A program made the translations under genes and the position numbers. This document shows, one piece after another, positions 25,196 through 34,736 of a stretch of DNA of 64,000 nucleotides (its first letter is position 1; every line of letters begins with the position of its first letter). This DNA is from Nostoc linckia z4. Lineage in GTDB: Bacteria > Cyanobacteriota > Cyanobacteriia > Cyanobacteriales > Nostocaceae. Below the pieces are notes generated by a model. It was not told the origin of the DNA. It did no database searches and worked only from the letters and a program-made list of their open reading frames with translations. Where the stretch lies: positions 163,540 to 227,539 of the forward strand of contig NZ_LAHA01000002.1 in the NCBI RefSeq assembly GCF_002608075.1, given 5' to 3'.

Positions 25196-25559
25196 AATGA
25201 AAACTCCTTTGGGTTAAATCAGCAGGATTATAGACTTTAACAGCTGCATTTTAAGTTTCTTTAATAACTTTTTTCGTAATTGTTTCATGATTATTGAATA
25301 ATTCGTAATTTATATTTGTCAAACTTAACTGAAAATATAAAAACCAATTTGTGTCATCCATCAAAAGAAGTATCTTATATTAGCGAAGCAAATTCGTTGT
25401 CAAAACCTGGCAGTCAATAAATCAGACAGGGTAAAAATTCAGCATGAGCAGTACATTTATCGGTCAAATTTTTTCCTAATTCTTTAAGTATTCTGACTCC
25501 TGAATTCTTACCAGTGAATATTGAAAATCCAGAAACCTGTATAATTTAAAACAAAAAAA
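25196..25559. other. Divergent intergenic region
   Basis: 364 AT-rich bases lie between the peptidoglycan-binding gene (-) and the membrane-protein gene (+) and must contain both promoters. The + gene starts directly after a run of eight A with no purine-rich ribosome-binding site. I see no further element. Confidence 0.4.
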
Positions 25560-26999
25560 ATGAAAAATATAAAAAATTCTGACAAGCGTAATCTATGGTT
25601 TGAAAGATTTATGGCAATCCTGGCCACAGTAAACTTAAGTTTAGTTTTGTTTGATTTAAGTTACGTACAATGGCGGGATTTATACTTACAAAAATTTCCC
25701 CAAATTGTCCAGATTTATGACCCCATCAAAGGTATTGAAACGCATCGAGACACAAAAAAATATTTACAAACCTTAGATGCATTAGAAGAACAAGTCAGCC
25801 AAACAGGATTACAATCCCCTGAGGTAAAAAACCAGCTAGAGGAAATAACTCGTTTGAGCAACGAGATGATTGATACTAATCCATTTGCGGGAGCGAATAA
25901 GAGTGGTACTCTAGAAAAAATCAAAAATCGGATGCGCGATCGCATCAACAACGAATCTGCAAAACAGTCCTTTGCCATTTTTTGGAGTCAACCCTACTTA
26001 ACCCAAAAAGGCTGGCTGCAAGAAATTAATTTTTTCAACCAGAGAATACGCCCTTTAATTGCTACTAACTACTACCGTAGAATTGCAGAAAGTGGGGAAT
26101 TTATCAATAATTTCTGGATTATTGACTCAGTATTTGTAATTTTATTTGCTCTAGAATTGCTGGGGCGTACCTTTTTTATCAAACGCCAACATGTCGGTTT
26201 AAGCTGGCTAGAAGCACTGTTGTGGCGTTGGTATGATTTGTTCTTATTATTACCATTTTTTCGTTGGCTACGAATTATACCCGTATTGGTGCGCCTCGAC
26301 CAAGCAAAGTTATTGAGTCTACATCCAGTGCGCCGACAAATTAATCAGGGGATCGTGGCCAATTTTGCCGAAGAATTGACAGAAATTGTAGTGGTGAGAG
26401 TGATCAACCAAGTCCAGGCTTCCATTAAGCGGGGTGAATTGATCCGTTGGCTATCGCAACAAGAAAATGTGCGCTCTTACATAGATATTAATAATGTCAA
26501 TGAAATAGAAGCGATCGCAGGTTTATTGGTAAAAACAGTGGTGTATCAAGTGCTACCAGAAATCCAACCAGCGATCGTTGCCCTTTTGCGTCACAACATC
26601 GAAACCGTCATCCATCAAGTTCCCGTCTACCGCAACCTCCAGAACCTCCCAGGCATCGGACAAGCCCAAAGCCAACTCAGCGAGCAATTAGCAACCCAAA
26701 TCACAACAAATCTTTACAAAACTTTAGTTAGTGCTGTTGAAGACCCTGTTGGTGCAAAACTCACCAGTCAACTAATACAAAGTTTCAGCGACGCCTTAAC
26801 AGGACAAATCAAAAAAAAGCACTTACTTGCAGAAATCGAGAGTTTACTTTCTGACTTCTTAGAAGAAATTAAAATTAACTACGTTCAGCGTTTGTCCCAG
26901 GAAGATATCGAGCAAATCATCGAGCAAACCAGACAGCTACGAACACAAGCATCACTTCCAGCAGTAGTTGATAAAGGTACTAGTTTTACAGGGAGATGA
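25560..26999 (+). CDS. Conserved cyanobacterial membrane protein, voltage-sensor-like segment
   Basis: 479 residues. One membrane helix near 13-33, a soluble helical domain (60-150) and a second membrane block near 182-245 reading FWIIDSVFVILFALELLGRTFF, then LLWRWYDLFLLLPFFRWLRIIPVLVRL. The acidic/arginine-bearing helices and the Arg at intervals in the last helix resemble S2-S4 of ion-channel voltage sensors, but no pore domain follows. The rest (260-479) is a long helical region with repeated ITTNLYKTLVSAVEDPVG-like amphipathic helices. I know this only as a conserved cyanobacterial protein of unknown function. It lies upstream of rimP, separated by repeats and two hairpins. Confidence 0.7.
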   Translation: MKNIKNSDKRNLWFERFMAILATVNLSLVLFDLSYVQWRDLYLQKFPQIVQIYDPIKGIETHRDTKKYLQTLDALEEQVSQTGLQSPEVKNQLEEITRLSNEMIDTNPFAGANKSGTLEKIKNRMRDRINNESAKQSFAIFWSQPYLTQKGWLQEINFFNQRIRPLIATNYYRRIAESGEFINNFWIIDSVFVILFALELLGRTFFIKRQHVGLSWLEALLWRWYDLFLLLPFFRWLRIIPVLVRLDQAKLLSLHPVRRQINQGIVANFAEELTEIVVVRVINQVQASIKRGELIRWLSQQENVRSYIDINNVNEIEAIAGLLVKTVVYQVLPEIQPAIVALLRHNIETVIHQVPVYRNLQNLPGIGQAQSQLSEQLATQITTNLYKTLVSAVEDPVGAKLTSQLIQSFSDALTGQIKKKHLLAEIESLLSDFLEEIKINYVQRLSQEDIEQIIEQTRQLRTQASLPAVVDKGTSFTGR

Positions 27000-27111
27000 G
27001 GGAGACAAGGGAGAAAATCTTCCCCTCTGCCCCCGCCCCCTACCCCTCTGCCCCATGCCCTGTTTGCCCAATGCCCCACTACAGAATAAATGCGCTAAAC
27101 TCGAATTAGGG

Positions 27112-27129
27112 CGAACCAGCATTGGTTCG
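27112..27129 (+). other. Small hairpin upstream of rimP
   Basis: CGAACCA (27112-27118) pairs with TGGTTCG (27123-27129) with a GCAT loop. It is part of the rimP leader and precedes the stronger hairpin at 27165-27189. Confidence 0.5.
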
Positions 27130-27164
27130 TCACAAGACTTCTTGGAAGATATCCCTATCGCAGG

Positions 27165-27189
27165 AAGTGGGTCGATGCCCACTTTTTTT
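27165..27189 (+). terminator. Terminator/attenuator-like hairpin in the rimP leader
   Basis: AAGTGGG (27165-27171), loop TCGATG, CCCACTT (27178-27184) and a T run to 27189. It lies only 14 bases before the rimP ATG, inside the leader of the rimP-nusA-infB operon, so it can end upstream transcripts or attenuate the operon. NusA, a product of the operon, is itself a termination factor, which makes feedback plausible but unproven. Confidence 0.7.
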
Positions 27190-27202
27190 ATTGAATTTTC
27201 TC

Positions 27203-27664
27203 ATGGCTCATCCCTTAGTACCAAAAATTATTGATTTGGCAACACCAGTGGCACAAGAACTGGGATTAGAACTAGTGGGCGTGGTTTTTCACACTAACCA
27301 AAGTCCACCAGTATTGCGGGTAGATATTCGCAATCCTCAGCAAGACACTGGATTAAATGATTGTGAGAAAATGAGCCGTGCTTTAGAAACCTCCTTAGAT
27401 GCTGCGGAAATCTTTCCAGATGCTTATGTCTTGGAAGTGTCCAGTCCTGGTATTTCGCGGCAATTGGTCACCGACAGGGAGTTTATCTCTTTTAAAGGAT
27501 TTCCTGTCATTATCTCCACTTCCCCACCTTATGAGGGACAACAAGAGTGGACTGGTCAGCTGATTCGCCGGGATGAGACAGCAGTTTACTTAAATCAAAA
27601 AGGTCGTGTAGTCGAAATTCAGCGCTCTCTAATTACTAGGGTGCAGCTAGACGAAGGCCGATAA
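27203..27664 (+). CDS. rimP: Ribosome maturation factor RimP
   Basis: 153 residues from the ATG at 27203; a longer frame to 27122 runs through the leader hairpin and is rejected. It shows the RimP N-domain ([55 protein letters not shown]) and the SH3-like C-domain ([22 protein letters not shown] to RSLITRVQL). RimP assists 30S subunit maturation. It heads the canonical rimP-nusA-ylxR-infB cluster. The spacing to nusA (241 bases, filled with heptamer repeats) is unusually long for this operon. Confidence 0.95.
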   Translation: MAHPLVPKIIDLATPVAQELGLELVGVVFHTNQSPPVLRVDIRNPQQDTGLNDCEKMSRALETSLDAAEIFPDAYVLEVSSPGISRQLVTDREFISFKGFPVIISTSPPYEGQQEWTGQLIRRDETAVYLNQKGRVVEIQRSLITRVQLDEGR

Positions 27665-27905
27665 ACAAATGACTAGGGACTGGGAACTGGGCACTGGGAA
27701 TTAGAAATTAGGGAATAGAAACTGGGGGAATACAACAGTAGAGGAGCAGGGGAGCAGAAGAGCTTCAGTGCAGACGGGAAGTTGCAGTCAGTCTTTCCCA
27801 TCTGCCCCACTTTCTCTGCCCCCCTGTGTCTTACCATGCCCCATGCTCCATGCCCCATTCCCTAATCCCCAATCCCCAGTCCCTAATTTTTACAGGAGAT
27901 TGCTT
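27665..27905. repeat. Repeat-filled spacer between rimP and nusA
   Basis: The spacer holds GGGAACTGGGCACTGGG-like and CCCCATGC-type heptamers plus a G-rich/C-rich pair. No terminator is evident. An open frame reaches into it from nusA, but the text is repeat-derived. Confidence 0.6.
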
Positions 27906-29201
27906 ATGTCAATGGTTACTTTACCTGGATTAAAAGAACTAATTGAAAGTATTAGTCGGGAGCGCAATTTACCTCGTCTTGCAGTTCAATCAGCTATTAG
28001 AGAAGCGCTACTTAAAGGTTACGAACGTTATCGTCGCGCCCAAAATCTAGAACGCAAACAGTTTGACGAAGATTATTTTGATAATTTTGAAGTAGAACTG
28101 GATATAGAAGAAGAAGGATTTCGCGTTCTTTCTACTAAAATTATTGTTGAAAAAGAAAAACTCAGTAATACAGACCATCAAATTTCTCTAGATGAAGTTC
28201 AACTAGTAGCTCCAGAAGCACAGTTAGGCGACTCTGTGGTGCTGGATGTGACACCAGATCAAGGAGAATTTGGGCGCATGGCTGCTATGCAAACCAAGCA
28301 AGTACTAGCCCAAAAACTCCGGGATCAGCAGCGTCAAATGGTGCAAGAAGAGTTTCAAGATTTAGAAGGAACTGTTTTGCAAGCAAGAGTTTTACGGTTT
28401 GAACGTCAATCCGTAATTTTGGCAGTTAGCAGTGGCTTTGGTCAGCCAGAAGTAGAAGCAGAATTACCCAAACGCGAACAGCTACCAAACGATAATTATC
28501 GAGCAAACGCCACCTTTAAGGTATATCTCAAAAAAGTTTCCCAAGGTCAGCAACGAGGGCCGCAGTTACTAGTATCAAGAGCCGATGCTGGTTTAGTAGT
28601 TTATCTATTTGCCAATGAAGTCCCAGAAATCGAAGACGAAGTGGTACGGATTGTTGCCGTAGCAAGGGAGGCAAACCCCCCTTCCCGTTATGTAGGCCCC
28701 AGGACTAAAATAGCTGTAGATACTCTCGATCGCGATGTAGACCCAGTGGGTGCATGTATCGGAGCTAGGGGTTCGCGAATTCAAGTGGTAGTCAACGAAT
28801 TACGGGGTGAAAAAATAGATGTAATTCGTTGGTCGCCAGACCCAGCAACATATATTGCCAACGCCCTGAGTCCAGCACGAGTGGATGAAGTCCGCCTCAT
28901 GGATCCAGAAACTCGGCAAACTCACGTGCTAGTGGCTGAAGACCAACTGAGTTTGGCCATCGGCAAAGAAGGACAAAATGTCCGTTTGGCAGCGCGTTTG
29001 ACAGGGTGGAAAATTGATATAAAAGACAAAGCTAAGTACGACCATGCCGGAGAAGATGCTAAATTTATAGCTTCTAGAGCTAAATATCAAGCAGAGCAAG
29101 AAGAGGATGATGTTGATTTTGAAGAATTAGACACCGAAAATCAAGACGAATTAGAAGAAGAATTAGATAATGATACTTTTGATGCTGAGGATGAAGAATA
29201 A
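27906..29201 (+). CDS. nusA: Transcription termination/antitermination factor NusA
   Basis: 431 residues from the ATG at 27906, which has CAGGAG eight bases upstream; the frame also extends upstream through repeats and is not used. Domains in order: the N-terminal RNA-polymerase-binding domain (LPGLKELIESISRERNLPRL), S1 (LEGTVLQARVLRFERQSVIL), then KH1 and KH2 (VGACIGARGSRIQVVVNELRGE; LSLAIGKEGQNVRLAARLTGWKIDI). An acidic C-terminal tail (EEDDVDFEELDTENQDE) replaces the AR repeats of E. coli. It binds RNA polymerase and affects pausing and termination. It is in the rimP operon. Confidence 0.95.
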   Translation: MSMVTLPGLKELIESISRERNLPRLAVQSAIREALLKGYERYRRAQNLERKQFDEDYFDNFEVELDIEEEGFRVLSTKIIVEKEKLSNTDHQISLDEVQLVAPEAQLGDSVVLDVTPDQGEFGRMAAMQTKQVLAQKLRDQQRQMVQEEFQDLEGTVLQARVLRFERQSVILAVSSGFGQPEVEAELPKREQLPNDNYRANATFKVYLKKVSQGQQRGPQLLVSRADAGLVVYLFANEVPEIEDEVVRIVAVAREANPPSRYVGPRTKIAVDTLDRDVDPVGACIGARGSRIQVVVNELRGEKIDVIRWSPDPATYIANALSPARVDEVRLMDPETRQTHVLVAEDQLSLAIGKEGQNVRLAARLTGWKIDIKDKAKYDHAGEDAKFIASRAKYQAEQEEDDVDFEELDTENQDELEEELDNDTFDAEDEE

Positions 29202-29350
29202 CTTATCAATCTTGTTAAATTTTGTTACTGTTGATTTAAGTCTCAATCTCAAAGATTTTTTGCAGCAAAACGAGTTGGTATAAGTAAAAAATAGTAATAG
29301 CGACCTTCTTTCTACACCCAAAATGCTGAACTGAGATCCTAACAAAACTA

Positions 29351-29623
29351 ATGAAACCAAATTATCGGCGCTGTATTAGCTGCCGCAAACTAGGTTTAAA
29401 AGAAGAGTTTTGGCGGATTGTACGCGTCTTTCCATCTGGAAAGGTACAATTAGATCGAGGCATGGGGCGTTCTGCCTACATTTGTCCGCAAGCGAGTTGC
29501 CTACAAGCAGCTCAAAAGAAAAATCGACTAGGGCGATCGCTACACGCATCAGTGCCAGAAACACTGTACCAAAGCTTGTCGCAACGTCTAGCCAGCAATA
29601 ATAGCCAAAATCAACAAATTTAA
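29351..29623 (+). CDS. ylxR: YlxR family RNA-binding protein
   Basis: 90 residues with the YlxR (DUF448) signature: RRCISCRKLGLKEEFWRIVRVFPSGKVQLD, then GRSAYICPQASCLQAAQKKNRLGRSL. Known in other bacteria as a nucleic-acid-associated protein of the nusA-infB operon, reported to modulate RNase P (RnpM). Cys pairs CxxC and CPQxxC are present. The gene lies 149 bases after nusA and 484 before infB; the usual small L7Ae-like neighbour is absent. Confidence 0.9.
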   Translation: MKPNYRRCISCRKLGLKEEFWRIVRVFPSGKVQLDRGMGRSAYICPQASCLQAAQKKNRLGRSLHASVPETLYQSLSQRLASNNSQNQQI

Positions 29624-30107
29624 TTAATTGGAACAACTTAGTAGCGTTATCAGCAGAGAAATTATGCAAAAGCCGAACTAATCGCACCTTTTTCATATCC
29701 TCTGTCGAATGCTAGGGTTAGTGCCAAAATAGTAAATGGGTGTAGAAAGCATTCGGCTCTTCCATTAAAAGAGGAGCGGGGTAACACTCCCAAAGCAAAA
29801 TGTACTCGATTGTGTTGTGGAAGACTCAGAATCAGCAAAACAAAAAACTACAACTTCATGGCAACCTGGTAGCGCTCAGGCGCAGTTCGGCGTCAAGGGT
29901 GACCATAAAAATCTTTAAAAAATTTTTATGGGCATCTCTCAACCATCATTCCTGGTGGGGATGCCATTAAACCGAAACATCTCTCTTTCCTGATTGGAGG
30001 CACCGGCAAAATCACCAAGGGCAACCTAAAAACAGTAATCAAAGGATGGAGATGTCGCACTCCCAGGCAGCCATCCGCTAAAACTGTAAATTAAAGGGGA
30101 AGAGTGG
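29624..30107 (+). promoter_or_regulatory. Long structured leader of infB
   Basis: 484 bases without a gene inside an operon. Several stems are visible: GAATGC 29707-29712 with GCATTC 29749-29754; CCATAAAAAT 29903-29912 with ATTTTTATGG 29922-29931 (10 bp, perfect); GGCATC 29931-29936 with GATGCC 29960-29965; and GGATGG 30044-30049 with CCATCC 30071-30076. The base composition is less AT-rich than other spacers. I infer an RNA leader with possible control of infB; a separate small RNA is the alternative. No known riboswitch core was recognised. Confidence 0.5.
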
Positions 30108-33100
30108 ATGAACAACGGCAAAGTTAGAATCTATGAATTATCAAAGGAATTGAATTTGGATAACAAAGAGCTATTAGCAATTTGCGACCAGCTCAACATC
30201 GCGGTCAAAAGCCATAGCAGCACGATTTCAGAATCCGAGGCAGAACAGATTCGTACTGCTGCACAAAAACTCGCAGCGACAAATGTGACGCCTAAAAAGG
30301 AACCAGGTACAACCAGCCATAAATCAAATTCACTACCAAACGGCGGACGTAACCGACCTGCTGCACCCCACAAACAGCAAATTTTGGAAATACGCAAACC
30401 GAAAATATTGAGAAATACTACCTCCAACGCCCCAGAGGCGTCAGTTGCTACCAATACCCAAGCTGCTTTGTCTGAAGCTAATCCTCCCTCACCTCCACGG
30501 CCTTTCGCTACACCAGTCTCACCCATGAAGCCGACGGCACCAATTCGACCCGTACCCCGGAATCAATCTGAGACCCCAGAGCAACCTCCTGTAAAAAACT
30601 TGGAACAAGCACCTAGTCCAAATCAGCCACAGGAAAAACCAGTTGCCCAAAAACCAGAAAAAGTAATTCCACCAAGACCGAAACCGGAAAAACCTCAAAA
30701 ACCGCAATTAGTTGCCCCACCGGCAAGACCAGCAGCGGAACAACTACAGGTATCCGAGCCGCAAACTGCCACAGACAAACCGATTCTCAAACGGGAACGT
30801 CCGCGGACAGCAGAAGGCGATCGCGACCATCAAATTATTAAGCCAAAAGTCGCTAAGCTACCAGCAGACCAGGCCCCGTCGGCTGCACCACAAAAACAGC
30901 CTCGTCCCACCACTTCACCAGGCAAACCAGAGCCAAGAGGAAATCGACCATCAGCTCCATCACCAATAGGAGACGGGCAACGACCCCGGCCTGCACGTTC
31001 TGGGGAAGCTGTAGCAGCAGCAATGCCAATTGCTACTCCGCCAAGACATCTGTCAGCAATAGCAGCAAAAACTGAGGTATTGGGTGAGGAGCCAATTGCT
31101 CCGGAACTGCTCGATTTGAAGCGCCCAACTCCACCCCGGCTAGCCAAAGGTGGTAAAAAGTGGGTAGAAGAAGAAATCATCGATGAAGTTAAAGAAAAGG
31201 CCGGTAAAGCCGGCGTTAAAGGCAAACGAAACAAGCCAATACTTCTGGATGATGACGAATTTGAAGAGGATTTACTGGATGATGACGATTTAGACACACC
31301 AGCCACCATCCAAGTAAGTCTTTCTATTGTCCGTCCCCCAAAACCCAAATCGACCAAACCAGCACAAACCTCAGCGGCAGCCTTGGCCACCGCACCAACA
31401 GCAAAAACTAAAAAATCTACTTCCAACCGCGACCAAAACCGTCGCCAAGAAGTCGAAACCAAACGCGAACGTCCGGAAAAAGTCGTGGTCACAGGGCCAA
31501 TGACTGTCCAAGAATTGGCTGACCTTTTAGTTGTTGCCGATACAGAGATTGTAAAAATCCTGTTCCTCAAAGGCATGGCAGTCAGTATCACCCAAAATCT
31601 AGATATTCCAACAATTACGTTGGTAGGAAAAGAACTAGAAATAGAAGTTGAAACCGCCGAACCAGAAGCAGAAGCTCGCAAGGTTACGGAAATGGTCAGC
31701 GCCGAAGACCTAGAAAATCTCCATCGGCGTCCGCCTGTGGTGACAATTATGGGTCACGTAGACCACGGTAAAACAACTCTGCTCGACTCAATTCGTAAAA
31801 CCAAAGTCGCTGCTGGAGAAGCTGGCGGTATTACCCAACACATCGGCGCATACCACGTGGATGTGGTGCATGAGGATAAACCACAGCAGATAGTCTTCCT
31901 AGATACTCCAGGTCACGAAGCTTTTACAGCCATGCGGGCACGAGGAGCGCGGGTAACTGATATTGCTGTGTTAGTAGTAGCTGCCGATGACGGCGTTCGT
32001 CCCCAAACCATTGAAGCCATTAGCCACGCTCAAGCAGCAGAAGTACCAATTGTTGTTGCCATCAACAAAATTGACAAAGAAGCCGCACAGCCAGACCGGG
32101 TGAAACAAGAACTCACCCAATATGGTCTGACACCAGAGGAATGGGGCGGCGACACAATTATGGTACCGGTGAGTGCCATCAAAGGCGAAAACCTGGATAC
32201 GCTCTTAGAAATGATCCTGTTGGTGGCAGAAGTAGCAGAACTATCTGCTAACCCAGACCGGGCAGCCAGAGGAACCGTTATTGAAGCACATCTGGATAAA
32301 GCCAAGGGAGCAGTTGCTACTTTGCTAATTCAGAATGGCACATTGCATGTAGGTGATATGCTTGTAGCCGGCTCCGCCTTTGGGAAAGTGCGGGCAATGG
32401 TGAACGACAGAGGTGCTAGAGTCGAAGCTGCCTCCCCATCCTTTGCGGTTGAGGTGTTGGGCTTGAGTGATGTCCCAGCAGCCGGCGACGAGTTCGAGGT
32501 CTTCGAGAACGAAAAAGAAGCCCGAAACCTAGCAAGCGATCGCGCCGACAAACAACGCCTATCCCGCTTGTTACAAGGACGCGTTACCCTCACTACCCTC
32601 TCAGCTCAAGCACAAGAAGGCGAGTTGAAAGAACTCAACTTGATCTTGAAGGGAGACGTACAAGGTTCCGTGGAAGCCATTGTGGGAGCGCTCAAGCAAA
32701 TCCCCCAAAACGAAGTCCAAATTCGCATGTTATTGGCTACTGCTGGGGAAATTACCGAAACAGATATCGACTTAGCATCTGCTAGTAACGCTGTAATTAT
32801 TGGCTTCAATACTACCTTCGCTAGTGGTGCAAGACAAGCCGCTGATGAAGCTGGTGTAGATGTCCGGGAATACAACGTCATCTACAAACTCTTGGAAGAT
32901 ATCCAAGATGCTTTGGAAGGTCTTCTTGAACCAGAGTTGGTGGAAGAACCCTTGGGTCAAACCGAAGTCCGTGCCGTCTTCCCAGTTGGCCGTGGTGCGG
33001 TTGCCGGTTGTTACGTTCAATCTGGCAAACTAATCCGCAACTGTAAAGTACGGGTACGACGTAGCGGAAAAGTGGTTTATGAAGGCGTGCTTGATTCCCT

Positions 33101-33248
33101 CAAACGGATGAAAGAAGATGCCCGCGAAGTCAACGCTGGTTATGAATGCGGTGTCGGCATCGATAAATTCAATGATTGGGTTGAAGGTGACATCATCGAA
33201 GCCTATCAAATGGTTACTAAGCGCCGTACTCTCACCTTAACCAGATAG
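30108..33248 (+). CDS. infB: Translation initiation factor IF-2
   Basis: 1046 residues. The N-terminal IF2_N motif ([19 protein letters not shown]) is followed by about 430 residues of low-complexity Pro/Lys/Ala-rich linker, a second IF2_N-like part ([22 protein letters not shown]), the GTPase with G1 GHVDHGKTT near residue 547, DTPGHEAF (G3) and NKIDK (G4), then domains II, III and C2 ending KRRTLTLTR. It brings fMet-tRNA to the 30S subunit and promotes subunit joining. The large linker is usual for cyanobacteria. AGGGGAAGAG precedes the ATG. Its 484-base leader is notable. Confidence 0.97.
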   Translation: MNNGKVRIYELSKELNLDNKELLAICDQLNIAVKSHSSTISESEAEQIRTAAQKLAATNVTPKKEPGTTSHKSNSLPNGGRNRPAAPHKQQILEIRKPKILRNTTSNAPEASVATNTQAALSEANPPSPPRPFATPVSPMKPTAPIRPVPRNQSETPEQPPVKNLEQAPSPNQPQEKPVAQKPEKVIPPRPKPEKPQKPQLVAPPARPAAEQLQVSEPQTATDKPILKRERPRTAEGDRDHQIIKPKVAKLPADQAPSAAPQKQPRPTTSPGKPEPRGNRPSAPSPIGDGQRPRPARSGEAVAAAMPIATPPRHLSAIAAKTEVLGEEPIAPELLDLKRPTPPRLAKGGKKWVEEEIIDEVKEKAGKAGVKGKRNKPILLDDDEFEEDLLDDDDLDTPATIQVSLSIVRPPKPKSTKPAQTSAAALATAPTAKTKKSTSNRDQNRRQEVETKRERPEKVVVTGPMTVQELADLLVVADTEIVKILFLKGMAVSITQNLDIPTITLVGKELEIEVETAEPEAEARKVTEMVSAEDLENLHRRPPVVTIMGHVDHGKTTLLDSIRKTKVAAGEAGGITQHIGAYHVDVVHEDKPQQIVFLDTPGHEAFTAMRARGARVTDIAVLVVAADDGVRPQTIEAISHAQAAEVPIVVAINKIDKEAAQPDRVKQELTQYGLTPEEWGGDTIMVPVSAIKGENLDTLLEMILLVAEVAELSANPDRAARGTVIEAHLDKAKGAVATLLIQNGTLHVGDMLVAGSAFGKVRAMVNDRGARVEAASPSFAVEVLGLSDVPAAGDEFEVFENEKEARNLASDRADKQRLSRLLQGRVTLTTLSAQAQEGELKELNLILKGDVQGSVEAIVGALKQIPQNEVQIRMLLATAGEITETDIDLASASNAVIIGFNTTFASGARQAADEAGVDVREYNVIYKLLEDIQDALEGLLEPELVEEPLGQTEVRAVFPVGRGAVAGCYVQSGKLIRNCKVRVRRSGKVVYEGVLDSLKRMKEDAREVNAGYECGVGIDKFNDWVEGDIIEAYQMVTKRRTLTLTR

Positions 33249-33343
33249 TGCTGGGGGTAAAATGGTTAGAAGTAGGAGTTAGGAGTTGTGAGTTAAAAGC
33301 TCTTAACTCCTAACTCCTAACTTTTAACTCATAAATTTAATAT

Positions 33344-33979
33344 ATGGCTTCATTTCGCTCTGAACCAATTTTGTGGATTCATATCGCTGGATTAGCGACA
33401 TTACCTATTTTTTCAATACTCTGCTTATTGTTCCTATCCGTAGGCGAACCTTTTTTGCCCGTCTGGATGGAATTATTTCTAGTAGCTGCCATTGGTGTTT
33501 TGCCACTGCTATGGATGCAGCTGCGTCGCCCCTTTTATATATTTGGTCTTTTGGGAATAGCCTTAAAACCAGAAAACTTGACTGAACGGCAGCGCAAAAT
33601 TCTTTGTTTAACGAATACAAGGTTAAATCGGATCTTAACCCTAGTGACAGCAGTGTTGTCGATTTGGGCGTTGTGGCATATATATCAAATTGCCCCATCA
33701 GTAGCAAATACGGCTAAATTTTTACCACAATGGCGCAGCCTTGGTTTAATACTTGCTGCCTTAGCCTTTTTAGCCAGTAATCTATTTTTACAAATACCCG
33801 TTAGTGTCATGCGAGTTTTAGTGACTAATGACACAGAATTTGCGGCCATAGAACCGTTATCTTTAGACAAGATTAAACAAGATTTTACAATTTTAGGTGT
33901 GCGGGTTAATCAAATGTTGCCCCGATTGTTTGAATCTTTGCTCTCACAAAACAAAGATTCGCACCAGCCCCCAGAGTAA
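33344..33979 (+). CDS. Low-complexity-tail type membrane protein
   Basis: 211 residues with four to five predicted membrane helices (about 8-30, 40-60, 62-76, 95-115, 128-150), then a soluble C-terminal segment (VLVTNDTEFAAIEPLSLDKIKQDFTILGVRVNQMLPRL) and a short polar end. I associate it with a cyanobacterial family annotated as low-complexity tail membrane protein; no function is known. It follows infB by 95 bases of AACTCCT/AGTTAGG repeats and could be the last gene of the operon. The RPFYIFGLLG and LTERQRK phrases look like conserved family parts. Confidence 0.65.
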   Translation: MASFRSEPILWIHIAGLATLPIFSILCLLFLSVGEPFLPVWMELFLVAAIGVLPLLWMQLRRPFYIFGLLGIALKPENLTERQRKILCLTNTRLNRILTLVTAVLSIWALWHIYQIAPSVANTAKFLPQWRSLGLILAALAFLASNLFLQIPVSVMRVLVTNDTEFAAIEPLSLDKIKQDFTILGVRVNQMLPRLFESLLSQNKDSHQPPE

Positions 33980-34144
33980 ATATTATTTTCTTTGAAGAGG
34001 CTAGGAGCAGACGCGGGGAGTCAGGGATGAGGGAGACAAATTAATAGCCAATACCCAATGACGGCAGTTGCTCTACTTGGGGAGACCCCAAAACCGCACT
34101 GCCTCCCCCATGCCCAATTACTAATAACAGAGGAATGAGGAATT

Positions 34145-34342
34145 ATGGCTCAAATTCCAGCTTATAGCGATCGCCAATTTTCTGCTGATAGTGAAATTTG
34201 GTATAGCCTCAAATGTGCTATCTCTAATAGTTCAGGTTTTCAACGCTGGCAACTAGAACGAGATGCTCAATTACAGGGACTCCGCTTAGAACAGCAAGTA
34301 CAACGATATTTACGAGAAACTTTAGAAACTTTAGCTTATTAG
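34145..34342 (+). CDS. Small conserved cyanobacterial protein
   Basis: 65 residues: AQIPAYSDRQFSADSEIWYSLKCAISNSSGFQRWQLER, then a helical end LEQQVQRYLRETLETLAY. It has the composition of a real gene, with an ATG preceded by AGAGGAATGAGGAA (a strong ribosome-binding site). I recognise no named domain and no function. It stands alone after the membrane-protein gene. Confidence 0.7.
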   Translation: MAQIPAYSDRQFSADSEIWYSLKCAISNSSGFQRWQLERDAQLQGLRLEQQVQRYLRETLETLAY

Positions 34343-34655
34343 ATATCTAGTGAACTAAGTTAATCCGTGCTAAAAAAGTATAACCAACAAAAGTGGCTGT
34401 TGACTGTCAACTGTCAACGGTGAACAGCCTCGTTGAATCAATGTGCAAGTTCAATGCAAAACAATTTACTTATACCTTTCTGTTAGGTAGGTGTAACTTC
34501 GCAATTCATCTCATGCTCTCCTTCGGGTGATGTGTGAGATGAATTACTGTTTTAGGTAAAATTTTCTCAATTAAAGTATATAACTTATGTATAAGTTCTG
34601 TGATCTATCTCAGGAATTTAGCTGAATCAGTGCTAATCATTCGGTATAGTTTTGC
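34343..34655. other. Intergenic region with strong hairpin
   Basis: It contains AATTCATCTCA (34503-34513) and TGAGATGAATT (34535-34545), an 11-bp perfect stem around a 21-base loop with GAGCATG/CTCTCC sequence, followed by ACTGTTTT. It may end the transcript of the 65-residue gene or be part of the leader of the following SLH gene. Upstream, GACTGTCAACTG heptamers occur at 34400-34425. Confidence 0.55.
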
Positions 34656-34736
34656 ATGGGTTTTATGCCAGCTGACAAGATTGCTAGCTTTAACCTTGTT
34701 CGACATACCGTAATTCAGCACATCACAGACTCAAAA

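Noticed and set aside
27122..27202. Longer rimP start
   Set aside because: The extra 27 codons cover the leader hairpin and do not match RimP; the ATG at 27203 fits the family.
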